In this document: piece by piece, positions 24,185-31,052 of the stretch
Numbering within the stretch: the stretch's first letter is position 1
How the letters are laid out: every line of letters begins with the position of its first letter
Assembly: GCA_017304135.1 (NCBI GenBank)
Contig: JAFLBB010000019.1
Location: 1 to 64,000, forward strand
Direction: 5' to 3'
DNA: 64,000 nucleotides
From: Acidobacteriota bacterium
GTDB lineage: Bacteria; Acidobacteriota; Terriglobia; Bryobacterales; Bryobacteraceae
Made by a program: the position numbers and the translations under genes
The notes under the pieces: model-generated
What the model saw: the letters and a program-made list of their open reading frames with translations, nothing else
Told to the model about the DNA's origin: nothing
Database searches by the model: none

Positions 24185-25342
24185 TTAGACGCTGGCGATC
24201 AGGCCTGCGAGCAGGGCCGTGCGGTCGGCGATGCGATCGATGAGAATGCTCTCGTGGGGGGCGTGCGCGCCTTCGCCTACGGAACCTAATCCATCCAGCG
24301 TGGGGATGCCGAGGGCGGCGGTGAAGTTGCCGTCGGAGCCCCCGCCGGTGGAGGACTCCTCGGCCTTGATCCCCAATTGATGAGCCAGCACGATGGCGAG
24401 TTTGGCCAGACGGGCGACGCCGGCGGAGCGCTCCATGGGTGGACGGTTGAGTCCGCCTTCGAGGAAGAGGCGGCAGCGTTTGTCGGCGGGCTTCAGTTTG
24501 CGGAACTTCGTTTCGAGAGCGGCGAAGTCCTTGAGGCGGGGCACGCGGATGTCGATCTCGGCGGTGGCCTCGGGGGCGATGATATTGGAGCGCGAGCCGC
24601 CGCGGACGACGCCGACGTTGACGGTGACGCCGCGCTTCAGATTGGTGAAACCGGAGATGGTTTCGACCTGGCGCGAGAGTTCGAGGATGGCGCTGGCGCC
24701 GGCGGCAAAGTCGACGCCGGAGTGGGCGGCGACGCCTTCCACGCGCAGACCGTAGCGGCCGATGCCTTTGCGGGCTGTTTTCAATTTGCCGGCAAGCCCG
24801 GTGCCGGGTTCGAGAACCAGAACGGCATCGCTGGCGCGGGCGGTCTTCTCGGTGAGTTCGCGCGAGGCGGGGCTGCCGATCTCTTCGTCGCAGTTGATCT
24901 GGAGCAGGAGTTTCTTCTCGACAGGAATGTCGAGTTCGCGCAGGATGCGGGCGGCGAAGATGAGCTGGGCCATGCCGCCCTTCATGTCGAGCACGCCGGG
25001 TCCCCAGAGGCGGCCCTTCTCCTCGCGCCAGGGCATGGTCTTCAGCGTGCCCAGGGGCCAGACGGTGTCGCTGTGGCCGAGGGCGAGGATCTGTCCGGTT
25101 TTGCGCTTCGGACCGGGGAGTTGGAATTCCACCTGGAGGTGGCGGCCGTAGCGTCCGGCGGGGATCGTCTTCACCTTAGCCAGCCCGGCCACCTGTTCCG
25201 CAAAGAGGTCATTGAAGCGGATGATGTCGGGGGCGGATTCGCTCGGCGACTCGCACTGGACGAGTTCCTTGAGCATGGCTATCTGTTCGCGCTGGGTGAC
25301 GCGGGCGGCGGCGAGCAGGCTTCGGATCGCGGTGGTTTCCAT
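24185..25342 (-). CDS. M20-family metallopeptidase (carboxypeptidase G2-like)
   Basis: A cytoplasmic protein of 385 residues with all M20 dimetal ligands: His90 (LGHSDTVWP), Asp119 (GVLDMKGG, bridging), the Glu153-Glu154 catalytic pair (CDEEIGS), Glu178 (VLEPGTG) and a C-terminal His (GAHAPHE). The lid/dimerisation domain lies at about 190-300. The closest general type is glutamate carboxypeptidase (CPG2), which removes C-terminal glutamate from folates or peptides; the substrate here is not certain. The start at 25342 is 9 bases from a minus-strand TATTAT that overlaps the fabZ -10. Confidence 0.88.
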   Translation of the reverse strand: METTAIRSLLAAARVTQREQIAMLKELVQCESPSESAPDIIRFNDLFAEQVAGLAKVKTIPAGRYGRHLQVEFQLPGPKRKTGQILALGHSDTVWPLGTLKTMPWREEKGRLWGPGVLDMKGGMAQLIFAARILRELDIPVEKKLLLQINCDEEIGSPASRELTEKTARASDAVLVLEPGTGLAGKLKTARKGIGRYGLRVEGVAAHSGVDFAAGASAILELSRQVETISGFTNLKRGVTVNVGVVRGGSRSNIIAPEATAEIDIRVPRLKDFAALETKFRKLKPADKRCRLFLEGGLNRPPMERSAGVARLAKLAIVLAHQLGIKAEESSTGGGSDGNFTAALGIPTLDGLGSVGEGAHAPHESILIDRIADRTALLAGLIASV

Positions 25343-25347
25343 TCAGA

Positions 25348-25360
25348 CGCTATAATAGCG
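25348..25360. promoter_or_regulatory. Bidirectional -10 element between the M20 peptidase and fabZ
   Basis: CGCTAT-A-ATAGCG is a perfect inverted repeat. It gives TATAAT (25351-25356) on the plus strand, 16 bases before fabZ ATG 25373, and TATTAT on the minus strand, 9 bases before the peptidase ATG 25342. The whole gap is only 30 bases, so both genes must be started from here. Confidence 0.55.
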
Positions 25361-25372
25361 GCTTCATCTCAC

Positions 25373-25825
25373 ATGGCTGAACTTGACATCATGGCGATCC
25401 GCGGCTTGCTGCCGCACCGCTACCCGTTTCTGCTGGTGGACCGCGTGCTGGACATCGGCGATGACTACATCACGGCGATCAAGAACGTGACGGCCAACGA
25501 GCCGCACTTCACGGGGCATTTCCCCGATTATCCGATCATGCCGGGCGTGCTGATCATCGAAGCGATGGCACAGACGGCGGGCGTGCTGGTGTTGGGCAAG
25601 ATTGAAGACCGCGCCAACAAGCACGTGTTCTTGGCCGGCGTGGACGAGGCGCGGTTCCGGCGTCCGGTGGTGCCGGGCGACCAGTTGCGGATTGAGATCA
25701 AGGTGGTCCACGGGCGGCCGACGCGCATCAAGGCGCAGGGCAAGGCGTTCGTGGGAGACCAGTGCGTGGCCGAGGCCATGCTGGTATGCGTGCTGCAGGA
25801 CAAAGGCGGGGCTGCGCAGGCCTAG
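25373..25825 (+). CDS. fabZ: 3-hydroxyacyl-ACP dehydratase FabZ
   Basis: A protein of 150 residues with the single hot-dog fold. The opening DIMAIRGLLPHRYPFLLVDR and the active site with His49 and Glu63 (HFTGHFPDYPIMPGVLIIEA) are diagnostic. It dehydrates beta-hydroxyacyl-ACP in fatty acid elongation. The first gene of the run fabZ-lpxA-lpxI-Gfo/Idh-tonB-like, all on the plus strand with short gaps or overlaps. FabZ competes with LpxA for hydroxyacyl-ACP, and the pairing keeps phospholipid and lipid A in balance. The longer frame reaching back to 24377 is antisense to the peptidase gene. Confidence 0.96.
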   Translation: MAELDIMAIRGLLPHRYPFLLVDRVLDIGDDYITAIKNVTANEPHFTGHFPDYPIMPGVLIIEAMAQTAGVLVLGKIEDRANKHVFLAGVDEARFRRPVVPGDQLRIEIKVVHGRPTRIKAQGKAFVGDQCVAEAMLVCVLQDKGGAAQA

Positions 25826-25843
25826 CGCGAGGCGGGGCGTTCG

Positions 25844-26620
25844 ATGCCCATCCATCCCACAGCGATCATCGACGAGCAGGCGCGCATTCACCCGGAGGCC
25901 GACATCGGGCCGTTCTGCGTAGTGCAGGGCGAGGTGACCATCGGAGCGCGGACGCGGCTGATGGCGCACGCGTACCTGGAAGGCCCGCTTTCAGTGGGCG
26001 AGGACAACACATTCTTTCCCTACTGCTCGATTGGGGCGGCGCCGCAGGACATGAAGTTCAAAGGCGAGCGGAGCGAGACGCGCATCGGCAACGGGAACCG
26101 GTTTCGCGAGTTCGTGACGGTGCATCGCGGCACCGAGGGCGGCGGGTTGGTAACGTCGCTCGGCGACGACAACCTGCTGCTGGCCTACACGCACGTGGCG
26201 CACGATTGCATCGTGGGCAGCCATAACATCCTTTCCAACGGCGTGACGCTGGGCGGGCACGTGGTGGTGGGCGATTGGGTGGTGTTGAGCGGGTTGAGCG
26301 CGGTGCATCAGTTTTGCCGCATCGGGAGCCACGCGATTGTCGGCGGCGGGAGCATCATCACGCAGGATGTGGCGCCGTACTCAATGACGGTGGCCCCGCG
26401 CGAGGCCAAGCTGTTCGGGGCGAACAAGGTGGGCCTGCAGCGGCGAGGATTCGGTGAGGAGACGGTGAACGCGCTGCACAAGGCGTTCCGGCTGTTGGGG
26501 TCGAAGACGCTGAACACGACGCAGGCGCTGGAGAAGATCCGCGCCGAGGTGGCGCAGACGCCGGAGGTGGTGGAGGTGCTGGCCTTCATTGAGCGCTCCG
26601 AGCGCGGAGTGATCAAGTGA
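25844..26620 (+). CDS. lpxA: Acyl-ACP--UDP-N-acetylglucosamine O-acyltransferase LpxA
   Basis: A protein of 258 residues, the usual length. Left-handed beta-helix hexapeptide repeats span residues 5-190, with the catalytic histidine at His120 (AYTHVAHDCIVGSHN). A C-terminal helical domain includes GLQRRGFGEETVNALHKAF. It transfers a 3-hydroxyacyl chain to UDP-GlcNAc in the first step of lipid A synthesis, in the cytoplasm. The stop overlaps the GTG start of lpxI (GTGA), so the two are translationally coupled. Confidence 0.97.
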   Translation: MPIHPTAIIDEQARIHPEADIGPFCVVQGEVTIGARTRLMAHAYLEGPLSVGEDNTFFPYCSIGAAPQDMKFKGERSETRIGNGNRFREFVTVHRGTEGGGLVTSLGDDNLLLAYTHVAHDCIVGSHNILSNGVTLGGHVVVGDWVVLSGLSAVHQFCRIGSHAIVGGGSIITQDVAPYSMTVAPREAKLFGANKVGLQRRGFGEETVNALHKAFRLLGSKTLNTTQALEKIRAEVAQTPEVVEVLAFIERSERGVIK

Positions 26621-27444
26621 GCGAGGCGGCGAGGCGCTACGCGATTCTCTGCGGCAACGGCCGCTTTCCGATTCTGGCGTTGGAAGAAGCGCGCAAGCTG
26701 GGCGACGACGTGGTGGCCATCGGCATTCGCGATGAGGCGTCGAAGGAGATTGAGAGCCTGGCCGGGCGCTGCCATTGGGTGACGATTGCCGAGTTGGGCA
26801 AGCTGATCGACATTTGCCACAAAGAAGGCTGCGTCGAGCTGATGATGGCCGGGCAGGTGAAGCACGTATCGATCTTCAGCAGCCTGGCGCCGGACTGGCG
26901 ACTGGCGCGCGTGCTGTTCAAAGCGGCGACGAAGAGTACGGATTCGCTCATCGGCGGGGTGATTGAAGAACTGGCGCGGGAAAACATCCGCGTGGTGGAT
27001 TCGACGGCGCTGCTGAAGCCGCTGCTGGCGGGCGAGGGTCCGCTGAGCGGGCGGAAATTGACTTCCGAAGAAGAGGCTGACGTGCGCTACGGGCGGCGGA
27101 TCGCGGCGGCGCTGAGCGGCTTTGACGTGGGCCAGAGCGCGGCGATTTGTGAGAAAGCCTGCGTGGCTCTGGAGGCGATGGAAGGCACGGACGCGATGCT
27201 GCGGCGGGCTGCGGCGTTGACGGGCGGACGGCGGTTGACGCTGGTGAAGGGTTCGCGGCGGCGCAAGCACTTGTTGTTCGATGTGCCGGTGTTGGGGCTG
27301 GCAAGCATGGCCGTGCTGCGCGAGACGAATACGACGGCGGTGGCGGTGGACGCCGGGCGCACGCTGCTGCTGGACAAGGACGAGATGCTCGGGCAGGCGC
27401 GCGAGGCGCGGATTGCCATTGTCGGGTATCCGCCGGAGGAGTAG
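26617..27444 (+). CDS. lpxI: UDP-2,3-diacylglucosamine diphosphatase LpxI
   Basis: A protein of 275 residues from GTG 26617. It opens with AILCGNGRFPILALEEARK and contains GQVKHVSIFS, TDSLIGGVIEELARENIRVVD and a C-terminal domain ending AVDAGRTLLLDKDEMLGQA, all typical of LpxI (DUF1009). It cleaves UDP-2,3-diacylglucosamine to lipid X and UMP, replacing LpxH in many non-gamma Gram-negatives. Position between lpxA and a Gfo/Idh/MocA gene matches known clusters. lpxB, often next, is not in this window. Confidence 0.95.
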   Translation: MSEAARRYAILCGNGRFPILALEEARKLGDDVVAIGIRDEASKEIESLAGRCHWVTIAELGKLIDICHKEGCVELMMAGQVKHVSIFSSLAPDWRLARVLFKAATKSTDSLIGGVIEELARENIRVVDSTALLKPLLAGEGPLSGRKLTSEEEADVRYGRRIAAALSGFDVGQSAAICEKACVALEAMEGTDAMLRRAAALTGGRRLTLVKGSRRRKHLLFDVPVLGLASMAVLRETNTTAVAVDAGRTLLLDKDEMLGQAREARIAIVGYPPEE

Positions 27445-27446
27445 TC

Positions 27447-28409
27447 ATGAGTGTTCCGCGCATAGCGGTGGTGGGCTGCGGCGCTTTCGGGCGCAATCAT
27501 CTGCGCGTGGTGCGCGATTCAGACCGGGCGCAACTGGTGGCCGCCGTGGATAGGGACGCGGCCAAGGCCGAGACCGGCGCGGCGGAGTTTGGCGGCGTGG
27601 CGTTGACGGAGATCGCCGCGCTGCGGGGGAAGGCCGACGCGGCCATTGTCGCCGTGCCGACGACGCTGCACGCCGAGGTCGGCTGCGCGTTGATGGAAGC
27701 CGGGCTGGACGTGTTGATCGAAAAGCCGATCGCCTCGACGGTGGCCGAAGCCGGACGGTTGGTGGCCACGGCGGCGGCGCACGGGCGCATCTTGCAGGTG
27801 GGGCAGTTGGAGCGCTTCAATCCGGCGGTGATGGCGCTGACCCAAGCGGTGCGGGTGCCGCTGTTCTTCGAGGTCCACCGGCTGAGCGTGTTTGCGCCGC
27901 GGAGCCTGGATGTGGACGTGGTGCTCGACCTGATGATTCACGACCTGGACATTGTGCTCTCGCTGGTGGGCGAGGAGCCGAACGAGGTGCGGGCGGCGGG
28001 GATTCGCATCCTGTCGGAGAAGGTGGACATTGCCAACGTGCGGCTGGCGTTTCCAGGAGGGTGTGTGGCCAACCTGACGGCGAGCCGGGTGTCGACGGAG
28101 AAGGTGCGCAAGCTGCGGCTGTTCCAGCCGCACGAGTACATCTCGATCGACTATGCGCGGCAGGATGGGATGGTGACTGCGGTGAGTGAGAAGCGGCAGG
28201 TGTCGTTCCGGCCTCTGGCGGCGGTGAAGCGGGAGCCACTGGCGGCGCAGTTGGACGACTTCCTGGATGCGGTGGCGGGGCGCACGGCGCCGCGTGTGGA
28301 CGGGGTGGCGGCAACGCGGGCGCTGGCGGTGGCGTCTGACATTCTTGTTAAGATTGAGGAGCACGCGCGCATCGTCAATGCCCGACTCCAGGCCAGCGAG
28401 CAGCGCTGA
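27447..28409 (+). CDS. Gfo/Idh/MocA oxidoreductase of the lipid A cluster
   Basis: A cytoplasmic protein of 320 residues without signal peptide, unlike the exported oxidoreductase at 8.2 kb. It has the Rossmann motif VVGCGAFGRNHLRV, the EKPIAST lysine motif and VGQLERFNPAV, then a substrate domain with LDLMIHDLDIVLSL. Genes of this type often sit beside lpxI or lpxB. In some bacteria a related enzyme (GnnA) oxidises UDP-GlcNAc at C3 to make the 3-amino sugar of amide-linked lipid A, but its partner aminotransferase GnnB is not seen here. That role is only a possibility. The start lies 3 bases after the lpxI stop. Confidence 0.85.
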   Translation: MSVPRIAVVGCGAFGRNHLRVVRDSDRAQLVAAVDRDAAKAETGAAEFGGVALTEIAALRGKADAAIVAVPTTLHAEVGCALMEAGLDVLIEKPIASTVAEAGRLVATAAAHGRILQVGQLERFNPAVMALTQAVRVPLFFEVHRLSVFAPRSLDVDVVLDLMIHDLDIVLSLVGEEPNEVRAAGIRILSEKVDIANVRLAFPGGCVANLTASRVSTEKVRKLRLFQPHEYISIDYARQDGMVTAVSEKRQVSFRPLAAVKREPLAAQLDDFLDAVAGRTAPRVDGVAATRALAVASDILVKIEEHARIVNARLQASEQR

Positions 28410-29466
28410 TTCCCTCATCCTGCTCGAATCCCCCCAACTGGAGCGCCCCCGATGGACCAGTTCGGCCGCCGGGTCGCTCGCCGTGCACCTCGTGTTTCTG
28501 GCGGTTTGGCTGTCGATTCCCGAAGCCGGGCCGTACGAACCGGGCCAGCGGGGCGGGTCAACCACGCTACGGCTGACGCCGCTGGTGATGCCGCCGGAGT
28601 TGATCAAGCCGCGGGCGCCGGCGCCGGCCAGTGCGGCTGCCGACCTGACGCTGGACAAGCTGATGGCCACCCCCACGCCCAAGCCCCAACCGGCGCCACC
28701 CAGCACGGCGCAGGCGCGGCCGCAGGTGAGGATTCCCGTGCCCGGTCCGGCGCCGGCGGCGCAACCTAAGCCGATCGAAGCGCCGAAGATCGAGGTGCGC
28801 GATCCGGAGCCATTCGAGGTGGCGTCAAAATTGCCGCCGGGAGTGGGGTCGGCGGCGGCCCCGCCGCAGATTCAGCCGGCTGAGCGGACTCCGGCGGCGC
28901 AGCCGCCGAAGCTGGCCTTTGAGAATGTGGGCGGAGCCAGTGGGATGCGGGCGGGCGGCAGCGCGGCGGCGGGGCGGATTCCGGTTGCGCCGAAGAACAC
29001 GATTGAAGAGGCGGCACGGGCGGCGGCGCGCGGGCGTGGCGGCGGGGGCGTGGTGGTGGGCGACATCGGGGAGGGGCTAGGAGGCGTGGCTCCGTCGTTG
29101 GGGCAGCCGACGGGGGCGCCGAAGAACCTCAGTTCGCTGGAACTGATGAGCGACCCGATGGGCGTGGATTTCAAACCGTATCTGATCCGCATACTGGCCA
29201 CGGTGAAGCGCAACTGGCAGGCGGTGATGCCGGAGAGCGTGCGACTGGGGCGGCAGGGGCGGGTGTTGATTCAGTTTGCGATCGCGCGTGATGGCAATGT
29301 GCCGAAGCTGGTGATTGCCGCCGGTTCGGGGGCCGATGCGCTGGACCGTGCGGCGGTGGCCTCGATCAGCGCGTCGAATCCGTTTCCGCCGTTGCCGGGG
29401 GAGTTTCAGGGGCAGCAGGTGCGGCTGCAGTTCACCTTTATGTACAACATGCCGACAACGAGATGA
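28378..29466 (+). CDS. TonB-type energy-transducer-like protein
   Basis: A protein of 362 residues from ATG 28378, overlapping the previous gene by 32 bases, with GAGGAG about 17 bases upstream. One N-terminal membrane helix (AGSLAVHLVFLAVWLSI) is followed by a Pro/Ala-rich periplasmic spacer (about 65-260). The C-terminal domain of about 90 residues (FKPYLIRILATVKRNWQAVM to VRLQFTFMYN) resembles the TonB/TolA C-terminal fold. This suggests coupling of inner-membrane energy to the outer membrane. No exbB or exbD is nearby. It could instead be a structural cell-envelope protein of the same architecture. Confidence 0.75.
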   Translation: MPDSRPASSADSLILLESPQLERPRWTSSAAGSLAVHLVFLAVWLSIPEAGPYEPGQRGGSTTLRLTPLVMPPELIKPRAPAPASAAADLTLDKLMATPTPKPQPAPPSTAQARPQVRIPVPGPAPAAQPKPIEAPKIEVRDPEPFEVASKLPPGVGSAAAPPQIQPAERTPAAQPPKLAFENVGGASGMRAGGSAAAGRIPVAPKNTIEEAARAAARGRGGGGVVVGDIGEGLGGVAPSLGQPTGAPKNLSSLELMSDPMGVDFKPYLIRILATVKRNWQAVMPESVRLGRQGRVLIQFAIARDGNVPKLVIAAGSGADALDRAAVASISASNPFPPLPGEFQGQQVRLQFTFMYNMPTTR

Positions 29467-29624
29467 CGCGCGCACGATTGGTACGGGCGTTGGGGGCGCT
29501 AGGGGGGCTGGCGGTGGGAGCGGCCCTTGTCTTGCGAGGGGATGTACGAACCGTAGTGTTGATTTTTCTGGCTGGTTTAGCGGTGAAAAGCTGGATTGCC
29601 TACAAGAAAGAGACATTGGAGTAG
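29463..29624 (+). CDS. Small two-helix membrane protein
   Basis: A 53-residue ORF whose ATG overlaps the stop of the TonB-like gene (ATGA). It begins MTRARLVRALGALGG and has two hydrophobic segments, GALGGLAVGAALVL and TVVLIFLAGLAV, separated by a short RGDVR turn, and ends WIAYKKETLE. The positive N-terminus, the coupling overlap and the regular hydrophobic pattern argue for a real gene, though it has no recognised family. It would be the last gene of the lipid A run. Confidence 0.5.
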   Translation: MTRARLVRALGALGGLAVGAALVLRGDVRTVVLIFLAGLAVKSWIAYKKETLE

Positions 29625-30147
29625 GGGTGAGTTCCCCTCAGTACGCGTGTGGGAAATGAGGTAATCGGTACCTGGGGTATTAAGGTGAACAGCCGACTTA
29701 CTTGCCACTAAGGATCTGGTCTAATCAACCGAAGAGAGTAGAAGAGTCAGGCACGGTGACCTGAGGAGACGTACCGAATTGGAACACGCGTTCCGAATCG
29801 GGACGCCGAATTGGCACGGCGAGGATCAAACTGGAACCCGGAGGCGGCGCACCGGAGGGTGCCGTTGCAGTGGAGGGTTCTCCGTGAGGTCGGGCCGGCG
29901 GCCGCGGGTGGTCTGGGAGGAAACCTCCAACCGGATCAATCCGAGGCACTTACGAGTTGCCGTAAAGGCCGCGAGAGCTTGTCTGACGGTACCGGATGAA
30001 CGGGCGCGGGGCCATCTCCCGGAGTTGGCGTCCCAATTGCACCTAGGCGTGTGTCAGGTTTCTACCTGAGTACTATCGAAACCGCGAATTTGACCAGGAT
30101 CTTGCGGTGGGGGTAGCCGGTTCATTCCATCTGGAGGGTTAGCCACA
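29625..30147. other. Long intergenic region before the sigma factor gene
   Basis: This 523-base stretch has no well-supported gene. It is less skewed and less GC-rich than its surroundings. It contains two copies of CCGAATTGG 32 bases apart (29774-29782, 29806-29814), an inverted repeat GGAAC-ACGC-GTTCC between them, and a weak AGGGG/CCCCT hairpin just after 29624. A possible short ORF (29779-30069) is listed separately. A regulatory region or an unrecognised RNA is possible. Confidence 0.4.
29779..30069 (+). CDS. Doubtful short ORF, perhaps a helix-turn-helix remnant
   Basis: A 96-codon frame from TTG 29779, with TGAGGAG 10 bases upstream. The first half is arginine- and glycine-rich and not protein-like. 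The second half (HLRVAVKAARACLTVPDERA, then ELASQLHLGVCQVST) resembles the start of an AraC-type helix-turn-helix domain and stops abruptly. Another frame then stays open for a further 26 codons, as if after a frameshift. It may be a gene remnant or chance. Confidence 0.22.
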   Translation: MEHAFRIGTPNWHGEDQTGTRRRRTGGCRCSGGFSVRSGRRPRVVWEETSNRINPRHLRVAVKAARACLTVPDERARGHLPELASQLHLGVCQVST

Positions 30148-30981
30148 ATGCCTGCGAGTCGTGCCGCTGCAATCAGAGTCAGCACAACGTCGAGAATCAG
30201 TTCCCGCCGTGGAACCGCCGCCATAGCAGTGAGGCAGGTGGAGGTGGAACCGGTCCAGACGACGAATCGGGACCGCGTCATCCTGGAGCACTTGCCGTTG
30301 GTGAAGGCAATTGCCGTGCGTGTGCATGAGAATTTGCCGGTGCATGTAGACCTGGACGACCTGGTGCATGCGGGCATTCTCGGACTGTTTGACGCGGTGA
30401 ACAAATTCGATCCGGACAAGCAGGTGGCGTTTTCCAGCTATGCCAAGCATCGCATCAAGGGTGCGATTCTGGACAGCCTGCGGCAACTGGATTGGGCCTC
30501 GCGCGACTTGCGGCGGCGTCACAAGCAGGTGGAAGCAGCAACGCGCGACCTGGCGGCAACCCTGCAGCGCAACCCGACCGAAGCCGAAGTGGCCGAGAAG
30601 ATGGGCGTGAAGGAAGAGCGCTGGCGGACGATGATGGTGGACCTGCGCAACGTGGGCCTCATCTCGGCCAGCAGCCGTGTGCAGGAAGGCGACGACCTGC
30701 CGGCGCCGGATTTTCCGAGCCGCCCGGAGACGCAGCCCGACGTGATGTGCGTGCGCGAGCAGATGCGCTCAGCGCTCAAGGATGCCATGAAGGTGCTGCC
30801 GGAGCGCTACCAGCGCGTGGTTCTGCTCTACTACAGCAACGAGATGACGATGAAGGAAATCGGCGGCGTGTTGGGCATCAATGAAAGCCGCGTGTCGCAG
30901 ATCCACAAGTCGGCGCTCGAAAAGATGGCCGTTGTGCTCGAACAGAGCGGCATTCGCTCCAGTTCGGCGTTTGCCGAATAA
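30148..30981 (+). CDS. FliA/WhiG-type sigma factor (sigma-28 family)
   Basis: A protein of 277 residues from ATG 30148, with GGAGGG at good distance. Region 2 is clear: LVKAIAVRVHENLPVHVDLDD, then DAVNKFDPDKQVAFSSYAKH, then RIKGAILDSLRQLDW. Region 3 follows (AATLQRNPTEAEVAEKMGV). Region 4 has the DNA-binding helix-turn-helix (MTMKEIGGVLGINESRVSQI). This is the FliA/WhiG/SigF-like group, which controls flagellar or other special gene sets. The N-terminal 40 residues are basic and disordered. No flagellar gene is in the window, so its regulon cannot be told. Confidence 0.92.
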   Translation: MPASRAAAIRVSTTSRISSRRGTAAIAVRQVEVEPVQTTNRDRVILEHLPLVKAIAVRVHENLPVHVDLDDLVHAGILGLFDAVNKFDPDKQVAFSSYAKHRIKGAILDSLRQLDWASRDLRRRHKQVEAATRDLAATLQRNPTEAEVAEKMGVKEERWRTMMVDLRNVGLISASSRVQEGDDLPAPDFPSRPETQPDVMCVREQMRSALKDAMKVLPERYQRVVLLYYSNEMTMKEIGGVLGINESRVSQIHKSALEKMAVVLEQSGIRSSSAFAE

Positions 30982-30983
30982 CA

Positions 30984-31006
30984 GGGGCTGCGCGCCCCGT
31001 GTTTTC
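30984..31006 (+). terminator. Rho-independent terminator after the sigma factor gene
   Basis: GGGGC, loop TGCGC and GCCCC form a stem 3 bases after the stop codon, followed by GTGTTTTC. Just beyond are two tandem copies of CCACGTTCCCGG (31014-31025 and 31027-31038). Confidence 0.6.
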
Positions 31007-31052
31007 GATTTGCCCACGTTCCCGGGCCACGTTCCCGGTTTGACGGTGAGCC

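Noticed and set aside
24377-25372. Long N-terminal extension of FabZ
   Set aside because: It lies antisense to the M20 peptidase gene, and the TATAAT and the standard FabZ start fix translation at 25373.
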